Shown here piece after piece: positions 38,086 to 50,985 of a DNA stretch of 64,000 nucleotides. A program made the position numbers and the translations under genes. The first letter of the stretch is position 1, and every line of letters begins with the position of its first letter. The notes beneath the pieces are model-generated. The model did not search any database. It was not told the DNA's origin and saw only the letters and a list, made by a program, of their open reading frames with translations. Source of the DNA: Dendrophyllia cribrosa (Eukaryota > Cnidaria > Anthozoa > Scleractinia > Dendrophylliidae); assembly GCA_024195265.1 (NCBI GenBank), contig JAJLRJ010000001.1, positions 7,610,357-7,674,356 on the forward strand, written 5' to 3'.

Positions 38086-41000
38086 TTTATTTGCATTTAG
38101 AAAATTATATAAATACAATTATATAAATACAATTTCATCTCACATAATATTCATTTAAACATTGAAACTACATTAACTTATAAAGACGTACTACCCCCCC
38201 CCCCCCCCCCCCCCCCCCCCCATACAAACATGCACAAAGATAAATTAAATTAAATTTGTAAAAAAACTAAATAATAGTTAATTTAAATAATTATTTATTA
38301 ACCAATATAAATCAATAAAAAGAAAAAAAAGGTGAAATTGAAGGGGTGCTGAGTATGGAGGTCAGAGTGACATCAGATTGAAATTTACAATTTCAAAATC
38401 GATATTTTTGATACTCTTATTATTCTAATAAATACAATATAAATTTGGTTAATATACAATAAAGTATACGATGATGAATAAAACCGAAGAGAGATAGTGT
38501 AAATCGTCAAGTAAAAAAGGAAACTAAAGGATTCCACTTTTTGTAATGATTAAACAGCCTTCCATTCCTTTTTGCAATAAACAGTTCTAATTTATAAGTA
38601 GCTTTTAACTTGGCTTTAAAGACTATTAAAGATGGAGTTACATGAGAATATTATTTTGCACTTATAGATAAACATCTTAGCAAGGAGAATTACATGGTTC
38701 ACCAACAGAAAATTGTTGTTAAGATCAAATTTCCCGAACACCGGAATATCTAGAAGAGAAAGGTTGAGCGATATGTTAACATCATCGGCAAGACAAGATA
38801 AAACTTCTTTCCAGTAAAAACTTGAAGACTTACACAAAAACAGTAAATGCTCCAGGGATTGCTCTTCTTCCTTGCAAAAGGCACATAAGGGAGATTCGAC
38901 CATTTTGAAATGGTAAAATTTTTTATTTGTGAAAATAATAAGATTAAGTAATTTATACTGAAATTATCTTAGTTTTGTATATAAAATAATTTCAAAGGCC
39001 AAAGAATATAACCTTTTCCACTGTATGGAAAGATCAGGATGACTGCTTGAAATTTTAACCTTAGCGGTAGGGAGAGTTTGCTTCTGAGATACGATTTCTT
39101 TGTAAGCCATTTTCGATGTAATGTCTGTAAGTCAACCATTTTACCCAATATTGATAGTTGAAAGCACTTTTGATCCAGAATAGACGGTTCAAAATATGGG
39201 TTTTCCTTAATAAGCGAACGCCAGGCACTTGGTATAGCATCCATGATACCCATTAAGGCGAAAGAATGACTAGGGGACAATAAAGAATTCAGAATCTTGT
39301 CACTTTTGAGGAAAGTGCGATCCTTAGAGACAAGGTCGCCCACTTTAACGATCTCGTGATTGTGAAAAAAGGGTTGAAAAAAGGATTTTCCTTCACTTAA
39401 AATATCCTTATTGTTCCAGATAGTTTGATTCATGATGCCATCGTGGGATACTTTTTTTTGGGCATAAATCATAGATTCAAGATCGCGCATTTTCAGGCCT
39501 TCGTCTTCAATGTTATTTATTAAAGCTGACCGCTTGATCTTATCCTTGCCCTTCCAGATGAACGAATAAAGTTCTTTATTAACTTCTTTAATGAATTCAC
39601 TCGGCACTGGAATCAAAGCCGCCTTAGACATAATTTTGGGTATAACAAATGACTTCACTATTTGTATTCTACCGATGAGAGTGAGACCCCTCCACCTCCA
39701 CAAATTCAACACTCTTATAATGGATTTCATAATTGAGTCAAAATTTGTCTTTTTCCTAGTCACATTGTTATAATCGAAATATACACCGAGAATTTTAATA
39801 CATGTTTTAAATTCATGTGAAAATAACTCGTACCCTAATTTGCTTAACCCCAGACCAAAACATTCTGTCTTCTCTTCATTAACGTTGAGACCCGAACACT
39901 TAGAGAAATTCCGAATACTTTCTTGTAGGTGATTGTAGGAAGAAGTGTCTTGGAGAAAGCAGGTTAGATCATCAGCAAAAAGCAACACTTTCACCTCAAC
40001 ATTGCGAATCCAAATCCCCTGAATCTTTTCATTTTGTCGAATACTATATGCAAGAATTTCCAACCCTAATATGAATAGAAAAGGAGATAGTGGGTTACCT
40101 TGACGCACGCCCCGACCAATTGTAAAATAATCTGATGTAAAACCGTTATTAATAATACAACTTGATATATTAGAATAGAAACCCGAATCCACTGAATAAA
40201 AGATGCCCAAAGTTGAAAGTCTGAAGAACTTGCACAAGATATGTGTGATCGAGAGAGTCAAATGCTTTCTCAAAATCGATCGCGACAAGCATTCCTGATA
40301 GTTTAGTTTGTTTGGTGTATTCTAAAATGTCATTCATACTTCTTAAAACGTCAAAAATGGACCTTCCTTTGACATACGCGTTTTGGTTATAGTGAATTAA
40401 ATCGGGTAGAATTGATTCTAGACGTTTGGCTAAGGTTTTTGAAGCGATTTTGGTGTCGACATTGATAAGAGAGATTGGACGCCAGTTTTTTATTAACCTT
40501 TTGTCCCTGCCTTTCTTTTCTTGCAATGTAATAACAGCTTGTTTCTGTGAATTGGATAACTCGCCAAGTTATGTGCGTAATTAAAACAATCAACCAGATG
40601 TTTACCCAGAAGTGACCAAAACACTAAATAAAATTCTGCGGTGACACCATCATTCCCAGGAGTTTTATTTTTTTAAAAGGTCTTAAGCGTGTTAAAACAC
40701 TCTTCTTAGGTACATTTTTCATCACACTTATTCCTTTGGTCCAAGGTTAATTTCGGGAGGTGTAAATTCCTCATAAAAGAATTCGTTAAAGTTAACCGAT
40801 TCTCACTTTATCCTGGTCAAGGTCCGAATAAAACGAGCGGAGTTCTTTCATGATGGCTTGAGGATCTGATGTAATGGATTCATCCCTCTTGAAGATCTTA
40901 CGGATTGAACTTTTCTTACCCCTGGAACTTTCTAAATTTAAAAAAATATTTATTACTTTTTTCTCCTTACTCATTGACCATGTGGCTCGTGTTCGTATTA

Positions 41001-41560
41001 TCGCTCCTCGGGTAATGTAGTCGTTTTGAAGCTCATACTCAGTCTTTAAGATTTCAAGCATATTCATATTACCGGGAGAAGGGTCTTGATCACATAACGG
41101 TTGACACTCGTTTAGCTTAATCTCCAAAACTGCCCATTTCGACCTTCGTTCTTTGGCTTTCAGTTTACTAAAGGAAATACGAATTTTATACTTCATTAGA
41201 TCCCAGAAAAGCCTTGGATCTTGAACTTCCTTGAATTCATCGTTCCATACAGGGTATTTTTCAGAGTATTTATTTAATTGATAGACTGGATGCTGCAGTT
41301 ATTAATGTTGTACTCTGTTCTCCCTTGGAAAACGTTTACACGATAGAAGCGAAGATTGAACATGATTCGTTTTTTAAGTAAAGCAATTCGTATCTGATGA
41401 AACGTTTTTTTAAGTAAAGCAGTTCTTATCTGAGTACAATTTTTGCCAAAAATAATTGCTGTTCTTTGTTCTCCGTTCTTCCGGGAAACCATCACGTACT
41501 CATCGCGCGTTTTACCAACGACCAAGAGAGACCATCTGTTGCCTTTATAGAAGAAAATTC
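38086..41560 (-). mobile_element. 5'-truncated L1/Tx1-like LINE, copy A
   Basis: A non-LTR retrotransposon on the minus strand. Pieces of one ORF2-like protein are readable in 5' to 3' order: the region before the RT (41196-40792, with DYITRGAIIRTRATW and FLNLESSRGKKS), the RT start (40526-40170, NWRPISLINVDTKIASK and FEKAFDSLDH), the RT core (40288-38969, GVRQGNPLSPF and the catalytic FADD) and a C-terminal CxxC...H...C knuckle (38903-38616, LCAFCKEEEQSLEHLLFLC). The endonuclease domain is not seen. Frameshifts break the frame, so it is dead. A pure C run of about 26 bases lies at 38195-38221 in its 3' UTR. L1/Tx1 placement rests on motif resemblance only. Confidence 0.85.
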
Positions 41561-42015
41561 ACTTTTGGCCGTTCAATTTGTTCTGTGGGCAATTGTGCAA
41601 AGCTTTTAGTTTGACTGGGGGGACACGCTCTGATCGCGAGAGAATGCCCAGGAGATAATTGCGACCAGAAGTGGTGTAGCCAGATTACCAACGCTTAAAT
41701 TTATTAGCGCCACGTGACTACCTCAAACTTTTCCAATTCTCGCACGCGCTAGTCATAAACATTCATATCGCGTGCAAGTCGCAATAAACATGGCATTTAC
41801 GAGCTCCGCAGTTACACCAACCTATGTACATGTATTATATATATTTGCCAAGTTAATTAAACGGCAAAATAAATCAAGTCGCTTATCTGTTCACTATCAA
41901 AGGACATGCAATTAACGAGATAGCCCTTAACAACTCTTCTTCTGCATAAGCTTTACTCGCAGCACTTCACTTTCTAATGGAAACTACCACTCCATATTAA
42001 TACGATTGAACACGG

Positions 42016-43390
42016 AAATAGTCAATTTAAGACACAATGTGCAAGGTCAAGATTTTAAAGTTCCATTATCGATTTTAGCAGCGACATAAGGATGATTCGT
42101 GAATTCAATTTTTTTAACAATGGTAAAAAAGACGGAACAAAAAACTACATTATTGCCAAATTGTGCTTTAACACCAAAAATAACCAGATTTTTTTTATAA
42201 GATCCCTGGGATCGCTGTGAGACGTATAATATGTTTCCAGTTGGACATCGTTATTTATTGGGCTTATAGAACTCTTTCCATAATAGCGAGATAATACAGC
42301 AGCAAACATGTAGAATTGTTTATTTATTTTATCTCTTATCCGAATCTGTCTGTTACAAGCATAACTCTTTTTCCCATATCATATTTTCAGTCGACGCAAA
42401 TAATAGAAACGTGTATGAATGAAGAATAAGGTATCCAAACTATTTTGGGGTGAAAAGAACGGAATATTTATTTTCATTGCTCGCATGTCTTCTCGCCCCT
42501 GCCTGGCTCGAAAAAATACTACGCAAATCGTAAAAAATCCGCGCATTTAACCATCGAATAAGGTGTATTTGCTCTCGTTTTGGTTCGTATTCGCGTTCTA
42601 AAATGCTATGTCGAATAACAATGAGCGTTTAAGAAAAGCACGTAACTTTCCACTTTTACATATTAATGCGGTTGAACACAGCAAAACTCATAAAAACACA
42701 ATGTGCAAATGTCAGGATTTGAAAGTTCCTTTATCGATTTTAGCACACCAACAGTTTTATAATGAATAACAATGCCTTTTCTAAATTCTGTCTTTCCTTC
42801 TAATGGGATACTGTGGTTCAAAAGAGATCTGTTCTTTTTCCTCTCCTGTTGCGATTAATGAGGCTGTAAGGAGAAACCTTAAAAGTAAACTTAAGTCGGC
42901 ACTTTAACAAGAAATAAATATTGTCTCGTTTCACTGACTCACAAAATTCAACAATGTTCTTACACAATTCATTTGCGGACCTTGAACCTCGTTTATTACA
43001 AATTACGACAAAGTGTACACTGTTAATGACTAGAACTATTATTTGTTTTACCTGTTTACTTTAGGCAGGTATTAGAAAATGTGGCGTTATTGCAATCAGT
43101 TATACGTGTGAATAAAATGAAAAATCTATCAGTAAAATTCGCAAAGGAGCATCGTGTGTTGTCGCTGTTTCCAAACCCTCTTTTTTTAACGACTTCCTTA
43201 CGCACATTAAGGAAACAGCTTTCGAGGAATACTCAGACAGAATAACAGCTGTAGCGAAAATCAGTTTGACAAGTGAGGGGCGTATCGACTAATTAATTGT
43301 TATAATTTTATTTCCTGATGCGTGATGCTTACTAAACCAGGTGGTTATTCTGCCTAAAGTTAGCATAAATAGAGCCGCGCTTGCTCCTTT
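42016..43390 (+). repeat. GPCR upstream segment, copy B
   Basis: Second copy of the segment at 36702, about 5314 bp downstream, with scattered substitutions. Its right end lacks the last 20 or so leader bases seen in copy A and runs into a T-rich LINE end. Confidence 0.9.
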
Positions 43391-46300
43391 TTTAATAGTT
43401 TTTGTTTGCATTTAGAAAATTATATAAATACAATTATATAAATACAATTTCATCTTACATAATATTCATTTAAACATTGAAACTACATTAACTTATAAAG
43501 ACGTACTACCCCCCCCCCCCCCCCCCCCCCCATACAAATATGCACAAAGATAAATTAAATTAAATTTGTAAAAAAACTAAATAATAGTTAATTTAAATAA
43601 TTATTTATTAACCAATATAAATCAATAAAAAGAAAAAAAAGGTGAAATTGAAGGGGTGCTGAGTATGGAGGTCACACTGACATCAGATTGAAATTTACAA
43701 TTTCAAAATCAATATTTTTGATATTCTTATTATTCTAATAAATACAATATAAATTTGGTTAATATACAATAAAGTATACGATGATGAATAAAACCGAAGA
43801 GAGATAGTGTAAATCGTCAAGTAAAAAAGGAAACTAAAGGATTCCACTTTTTGTAATGATTAAACAGCCTTCCATTCCTTTTTGCAATAAACAGTTCTAA
43901 TTTATAAGTAGCTTTTAACTTGGCTTTAAAGACTATTAAAGATGGAGTTACATGAGAATATTATTTTGCACTTATAGATAAACATCTTAGCAGGAGAATT
44001 ACATGGTTCACCAACAGAAAATTGTTGTTAAGATCAAATTTCCCGAACACCGGAATATCTAGAAGAGAAAGGTTGAGCGATATGATAACATCATCGGCAA
44101 GACAAGATAAAACTTCTTTCCAGTAAAAACTTGAAGACTTACACAAAAACAGTAAATGCTCCAGGGATTGCTCTTCTTCCTTGCAAAAGGCACATAAGGG
44201 AGATTCGACCATTTTGAAATGGTAAAATTTTTTATTTGTGAAAATAATAAGATTAAGTAATTTATACTGAAATTCTCTTAGTTTTGTATATAAAATAATT
44301 TCAAAGGCCAAAAAATATAACCTTTTCTACTCTATGGAAAGATCAGGATGACTGCTTGAAATTTTAACCATAGCGGTAGGGAGAGTTTGCTTCTGAGATA
44401 CGATTTCTTTGTAAGCCATTTTCGATGTAATGTCTGTAAGTCAACCATTTTACCCAATATTGATAGTTGAAAGCACTTTTGATCCAGAATAGACGGTTCA
44501 CAATATGGGTTTTTCTTAATAGACGAACGCCAGGCACTTGGTATAGCATCCATGATACCCATTAAGGCGAAAGAATGACTAGGGGACAATAAAGAATTCA
44601 GAATCTTGTCACTTTTGAGGAAGGTGCGATCCTTAGAGACAAGGTCGCCCACTTTAACGATCTCGTGATTGTGAAAAAAAGGTTGAAAAAAGGATTTTCC
44701 TTCACTTAAAATATGCTTATTGTTCCAGATAGTTTGATTCATGATGCCATCGTGGGATACTTTTTTTTTTGGGCATAAATCATAGATTCAAGATCGCGCA
44801 TTTTCAGGCCTCCGTCTTCAATATTATTTATTAAAGCTGACCGCTTGATCTTATCCTTGCCCTTCCAGATGAACGAATAAAGTTCTTTATTAACTTCTTT
44901 AATGAATTCACTCGGCACTGGAATCAAAGCCGCCTTAGACATAATTTTGGGTATAACAAATGACTTCACTATTTGTATTCTGCCGATGAGAGTGAGACCC
45001 CTCCACCTCCACAAATTCAACACTCTTATAATGGATTTCATAATTGAGTCAAAATTTGTCTTTTTCCTAGTCACATTGTTATAATCGAAATATACACCGA
45101 GAATTTTAATACATGTTTTAAATTCATGTGAAAATAACTCGTACCCTAATTTGCTTAACCCCAGACCAAAACATTCTGTCTTCTCTTCATTAACGTTGAG
45201 ACCTGAACACTTAGAGAAATTCCGAGTACTTTCTTGTAGGTGATTGTAGGAAGAAGTGTCTTGGAGAAAGCAGGTTAGATCATCAGCAAAAAGCAACACT
45301 TTCACCTCAACATTGCGAATCCAAATCCCCTGAATCTTTTCATTTTGTCGAATACTATATGCAAGAATTTCCAACCCTAATATGAATAGAAAAGGAGATA
45401 GTGGATCACCTTGACGCAGGCCCCGACCAATTGTAAAATAATCTGATGTAAAACCGTTATTAACAATACAACTTGATATATTAGAATAGAAACCCGAATC
45501 CACTGAATAAAAGATGTCCCAAAGTTGAAAGTCTGAAGAACTTGCACAAGATATGTGTGATCGAGAGGGTCAAATGCTTTCTCAAAATCGATCGCGACAA
45601 GCATTCCTGATAGTTTAGTTTGATTGGTGTATTCTAAAATGTCATTCATACTTCTTAAAACGTCAAAAATGGACCTTCCTTTGACATACGCGTTTTGGTT
45701 ATAGTGAATTAAATCGGGTAGAATTGATTCTAGACGTTTGGCTAAGGTTTTTGAAGCGATTTTGGTGTCGACATTGATAAGAGAGATTGGACGCCAGTTT
45801 TTTATTAACCTTTTGTCCCTGCCTTTCTTTTCTTGCAATGTAATAACAGCTTGTTTCTGTGAATTGGATAACTCGCCAAGTTATGTGCGTAATTAAAACA
45901 ATCAACCAGATGTTTACCCAGAAGTGGCCAAAACACTAAATAAAATTCTGCGGTGAGACCATCATTCCCAGGAGTTTTATTTTTTAAAAGGTCTTAAGCG
46001 TGTTAAAACACTCTCCTAAGGTACGTTTTTCATCACACTTATTCCTTTGGTCCAAGGTTAATTTCGGGAGGTGTAAATTCCTCATAAAATAATTCGTTAA
46101 AGTTAACCGATTCTCACTTTATCCTGGTAAAGGTCCGAATAAAACGAGCGGAGGTCTTTCATGATGGCTTGAGGATCTGATGTAATGGGTTCATCCCTCT
46201 TGAAGATCTTACGGATTGAACTTTTCTTACCCCTGGAACTTTCTAAATTTAAAAAATATTTCTTACTTTTTTCTCCTTGCTCATTGACCATGTGGCTCGT

Positions 46301-46870
46301 GTTCGTATTATCGCTCCTTGGGTAATGTAGTCGTTTTGAAGCTCATACTCAGTCTTTAAGATTTCAAGCATATTCATATTACCGGGAGAAGGGTCTTGAT
46401 CACATAACTGTTGACACTCGTTTAGCTTAATCTCCAAAACTGCCAATTTCGACCTTCGTTCTTTGGCTTTCAGTTTACTAAAGGAAATACGAATTTTATA
46501 CTTCATTAGATCCCAGAAAAGCCTTGGATCTTGAACTTCCATGAATTCATCGTTCCATACAGGGTATTTTTCAGTGTATTTATTTAATTGATAGAATGCT
46601 GCAGTTATTAATGTTGTACTCTGTTCTCCCTTGGAAAACGTTTACACGATAGAAGCGAAGATTGAACATGATTCGTTTTTTAAGTAAAGCAATTCTTATC
46701 TGATTAAACGTTTTTTTAAGTAAAGCAGTTCTTATCTGAGTACAATTTTTGCCAAAAATAATTGCTGTTCTTTGTTCTCCGTTCTTCCGGGAAACCATCA
46801 CGTACTCATCGCGCGTTTTACCAACGACCAAGAGAGACCATCTGTTGCCTTTATAGAAGAAAATTCACTT
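43391..46870 (-). mobile_element. 5'-truncated L1/Tx1-like LINE, copy B
   Basis: Near-identical to copy A over its length, including the break between the RT start (45838-45377, FEKAFDPLDH) and the RT core (45503-44739, GLRQGDPLSPF, FADD). It differs by single substitutions, a longer T run near 44760 that splits the following frame, and a shorter C run (43508-43530). The shared frameshift region shows it was already dead when the unit was duplicated. Confidence 0.85.
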
Positions 46871-47321
46871 TTGGCCGTTCAATTTGTTCTGTGGGCAATT
46901 GTGCAAAGTTTTTAGTTTGACTGGGGGGACACGCTCTGATCGCGAGAGAATGCCCAGGAGATAATTGCGACCAGAAGTGGTGTAGCCAGATTACCAACGC
47001 TTAAATTTATTAGCGCCACGTGACTACCTCAAACTTTTCCAATTCTCGCACGCGCTAGTCATAAACATTCATATCGCGTGCAAGTCGCAATAAACATGGC
47101 ATTTACGAGCTCCGCAGTTACACCAACCTATGTACATGTATTATATATATTTGCCAAGTTAATTAAACGGCAAAATAAATCAAGTCGCTCATCTGTTCAC
47201 TATCAAAGGACATGCAATTAACGAGATAGCCCTTAACAACTCTTCTTCTGCATAGGCTTTACTCGCAGCACTTCACTTTCTAATGGAAACTACCACTCCA
47301 TATTAATACGATTGAACACGG
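46871..47321. other. LINE 5' side of the tandem unit, non-coding
   Basis: Counterpart of 41561-42015 and almost identical to it. It contains no ORF. It may be LINE 5' sequence or host DNA carried in the unit. Confidence 0.5.
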
Positions 47322-49229
47322 AAATAGTCAATTTAAGACACAATGTGCAAAAGTCAGGATTTTAAAGTTCCTTTGTCGATTTTAGCAGTGACATAAGGAT
47401 GATTCGTGAATTCAATTTCTTTAACAATGGGAAAAAAGACGGAACAAAAAACTAAATTATTGCAACTTGTGCTTTAACACCAAAAATAACCAGATTTTTT
47501 TTATAAGATCCCTGGGATCGCTGTGAGACGTATAATATGTTTCCAGTTGGACATCGTTATTTATTGGGCTTATAGAACTCTTTCCATAATAGCGAGATAA
47601 TACAGCAGCAAACATGTAGAATTGTTTATTTATTTTATCTCTTTTCCGAATCTGTCTATTAGAAGCATAACTCTTTTTCCCCATATCATATTTTCAGTCG
47701 ACGCAAATATTGGAAACGTGTATGAATGAAGAATAAGGTATCCAAACTATTTTTGGGTGAAAAGAACGGAATATTTATTTTCATTGCTCGCATGTCTTCT
47801 CGCCCCTGCCTGGCTCGAAAAAATACTACGCAAATCGTAAAAAATCCGCGCATTTAACCATCGAATAAGGTGTATTTGCTCTCGTTTTGTTCGTATTCGC
47901 GTTCTAAAATGCTATGTCGAATAACAATAAGCGTTTAAGAAAAGAACGTAACTTTCCACTTTTACATATTAATGCGGTTGAACACAGCAAAACTCATAAA
48001 AACACAATGTGCAAATGTCAGGATTTGAAAGTTCCTTTATCGATTTTAGCACACCAACAGTTTTATAATGAATAACAAAGCCTTTTCTAAATTCTGTCTT
48101 TCCTTCTAATGGGATACTGTGGTTGAAAAGAGATCTGTTCTTTTTCCTCTCCTGTTGCGATTAATGAAGCTGTAAGGAGAAACCTTAAAAGTAAACTTAA
48201 GTCGGCACTTTAACAAGAAATAAATATTGTCTCGTTTCACTGACTCACAAAATTCAACAATGTTCTTACACAATTCATTTGCGGATCTTGAACCTCGTTT
48301 ATTACAAATTACGACAAAGTGTACACTGTTAATGACTAAAACTGTTATTTGTTTTACCTGTTTACTTTAGGCAGGTATTAGAAAATGTGGCGTTATTGCA
48401 ATCAGTTATACGTGTGAATAAAATGAAAAATCTATCAGTAAAATTCGCAAAGGAGCATCGTGTGTTGTCGCTGTTTCCAAACCCTCTTTTTTTTAACGAC
48501 TTCCTTACGCACATTAAGGAAACAGCTTTCGAGGAATACTCAGACAGAATAACAGCTGTAGCGAAAATCAGTTTGACAAGTGAGGGGCGTATTGACTAAT
48601 TAATGAGGGGGACATTGGGGATTTGCGGTGTTGCGATGTTGCTCATTTTTTTATGCGGTGTTACGGTGAATAAAATCCCAGATTGCGGTGTTGCGGTGAT
48701 CTCAAACCCTACGGTGTGCGATGTTTGCGCTTTAAAGTCTGCGGTGTTCGGTGGGACGAAATTATCTGCGGTGTTGCCGTTTCCTGTTTGACCCTTGTCA
48801 GATCTAAATTTAGCTTCTATATGTTATTTATTCCGTACTTATTTATGAAAAGCACGTACCATTATGTTTAATTTGTAACAAAAAGCGGTCCGATACTGTC
48901 TAGTTAATCTTCAATACGCTGCCGGTCGCCAATCCTAAGCCTTTTTCATTTATAAGTAACTTGACAAAAATATATATTGCGGTGACGGTGTTTCGTCGAC
49001 TTTTTTTGCGGTGATACGGTGTTCGGTAATTTTTTTTTCGGTGTTGCGGTGTTCAGAGACCCCCAAGGTCCCCCTCATTAATTGTTATAATTTTATTTCC
49101 TGGTACGTGATGCTTACTATACCAGGTGGTTATTCTGCCCAAAGTTAGCATAAATAGAGCCGCGCTTGCTCTTAAGACAGAAGTTCGATTTCTAGGAAGA
49201 GAAATAGAGCTACCGGGAAAACGGCAAAA
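47322..49229 (+). repeat. GPCR upstream segment, copy C (intact junction with the gene)
   Basis: Third copy, interrupted by a 472-bp MITE at 48605-49076 and then continuing through a CATAAATAGAGC TATA-like site (about 49150) and a leader to the GPCR ATG at 49230. This copy is the presumed functional promoter region. A 70-codon frame at 48387-48599 after a TTTACTTTAG acceptor-like site is open here but shifted in copies A and B by the length of a T run, so it is probably not coding. Confidence 0.88.
48605..49076. mobile_element. MITE inserted in copy C, 6-bp target duplication
   Basis: Ends GAGGGGGAC and GTCCCCCTC, flanked by ATTAAT (48599-48604 and 49077-49082). Copies A and B show the uninterrupted CTAATTAATTGTT site. 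The interior is rich in GCGGTGTTGCGGTG-type repeats. Confidence 0.85.
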
Positions 49230-50192
49230 ATGAACGCAACGATGAATGGATCGAGCTGCTCCAGCCTAATTAATCCTACAGCAGACAAAATCGGGCAAAC
49301 TATTGCTTTCTGCCTGATCCTTGTTGTCTCGCTGGTTGGGAATTCCTTCATCGCTTTGACTGTTTATAAAACGCAAACATTAAGAAAACCGATCAATTAT
49401 TTCATCGTGAACATGGCACTGTCCGACCTGTTGTTTCCAATATTCCGGTTCCCGTGGGGACTATCATGGTTGTACACGGACTCCTTGCTTATCAGTGGTC
49501 CTCTTGGCAAGGCTTTGTGTAAACTGGTCCCCTTCTTATCAGATACGTCCCCTATAGTGTCTGTCCAGAGCCTGGTTCTGATAGCAGTGGATCGGTTTGG
49601 AGCTGTGGTGTTTCCCCTCCGTTCTCCACTCATCGATCCAAAGCGGTGTCCGTACTTTATACTCGCCACGTGGATCGTCGCGATGGCAGTTTCCTCGCCA
49701 GACTTAGTCGCCTTCAAACTTGTTGAAAACCACGCGGGACAACAGCTGTGCTCTCCTCGATGGAATGAAGTCTTTGGAGATTTCTCGTCCCTGGCAAATT
49801 ACTTTCTTTCAATATTTGTTGTATTTTTTTATATTCCTATAGCCTTGCTGGTCATACTTTACTCCAGCATCGTAATTAAGCTTAAGTTACAAAAGATTCC
49901 AGGCGAGCAATCGGTCAACGCTGACGAACAACGAGCGAGAAGGAACAGAAATGTACTTAAAATGGCTATTGCTATCGTGTTAGTTTTTATCTTATGCTGG
50001 GTACCCAACACTGTTATCACAACACTTATGGTTGTTGAAAAGGTCGGATTCTCTCAGTGTGAGCTTGTACTTTACAGGAATGTCACCTTCTTTATGACTT
50101 TCACAAATTGTGCCATAAACCCGTTCATCTGTTTCATTTTCAGTGGGAACTATCGTCAAGGTCTTAAAAAACTCTTGAAGTGTGTCGGGTGA
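49230..50192 (+). CDS. Rhodopsin-type GPCR (neuropeptide-receptor-like), intronless
   Basis: A 320-aa class A G-protein-coupled receptor at the cell surface. Seven hydrophobic helices are clear. Key residues are N38 in TM1 (GNS), D66 in TM2 (NMALSDLLFP), C97 before TM3 and C174 in loop 2 for the usual disulfide, D121-R122-F123 in place of DRY, the C-W-x-P motif of TM6 (CWVP, 256-259) and N297-P298 in TM7, where NPxxY reads NPFIC. N-glycosylation sites are N2 and N6. It resembles the expanded cnidarian receptors distantly related to neuropeptide receptors; the ligand is unknown. The first ATG is chosen because it starts the TM-proximal N-terminus directly. AATAAA signals follow at about 50451 and 50586. 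The upstream region is multiplied (copies A-C). Confidence 0.92.
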   Translation: MNATMNGSSCSSLINPTADKIGQTIAFCLILVVSLVGNSFIALTVYKTQTLRKPINYFIVNMALSDLLFPIFRFPWGLSWLYTDSLLISGPLGKALCKLVPFLSDTSPIVSVQSLVLIAVDRFGAVVFPLRSPLIDPKRCPYFILATWIVAMAVSSPDLVAFKLVENHAGQQLCSPRWNEVFGDFSSLANYFLSIFVVFFYIPIALLVILYSSIVIKLKLQKIPGEQSVNADEQRARRNRNVLKMAIAIVLVFILCWVPNTVITTLMVVEKVGFSQCELVLYRNVTFFMTFTNCAINPFICFIFSGNYRQGLKKLLKCVG

Positions 50193-50985
50193 TTGTAGAC
50201 ACAGTAAACCATTATGACTCTCATTATAACATTTAATATTGCGCCGTAAAACGTTGTGAGCGCATCGTAGCACTCTCACGTGTAATTCTTATCACTTCTA
50301 AAAACTAAACAAAGGAACGATTATGATTACTATTTACGAATATCCAGAAAAAGATCAAAAAACATTTTTAAAATGTTAAACTTAGACAGATGATGATCTT
50401 CTTTAGACCTAGAAATTGTAAATATGTAGAATTTTGAATACAGTGTAAGAATAAATTGTAAATATACTGAGCGTGTATTGCCGTGTCATATCATTTTGTG
50501 ATCTTTGCTTATCGTTCGCACTTCAGGATCCCCAGTCACTATTTTCCATACTATTTTAGTGCCTTAAAGAATACTATGTAAAGCTAATAAAGTTTAATCT
50601 TTTTGGATTCTTTAGCTGAATATTTCACCCGCTGAAAATTTTACGAAAGGAAATGTTATCTATCCAATTAGCAAGCTGCTTTCTCTTTGCGGAAAATCCC
50701 AGCTGACCTTATTTCGTAACCAAAACCACGTATTTTATCTCTCTGAAAACAAAAGGTGTTGGATGTTTCGATGTTACGAGAGTGTGAGGCGACATTTTAC
50801 AATAGAAAGCTATAGTTTTTAGTCTGATCAATTACGAATTTTTAAGGCGACTAAAGGCTTCCAAACAGATATTGAACCGAAAGGATTCGTTGGGTGTGCT
50901 TGCCATCTTGTGTAGTTTTAATAAATAATCTCATCCGCTGTCAATGTTAGAAAGGTGATCCTTTGAATCAAGGCTAATACCAAAC
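50193..50985. other. GPCR 3' region
   Basis: Non-coding sequence with AATAAA-type signals near 50451 and 50586, suitable for polyadenylation of the GPCR transcript. Nothing else was recognised. Confidence 0.5.

Noticed and set aside
48387..48599. 70-codon exon-like frame after an acceptor-like site in GPCR upstream copy C
   Set aside because: The T run in the middle has 8 bases here but 7 in copies A and B, which shifts the frame. A coding exon would not tolerate this in all copies, though a remnant is possible.
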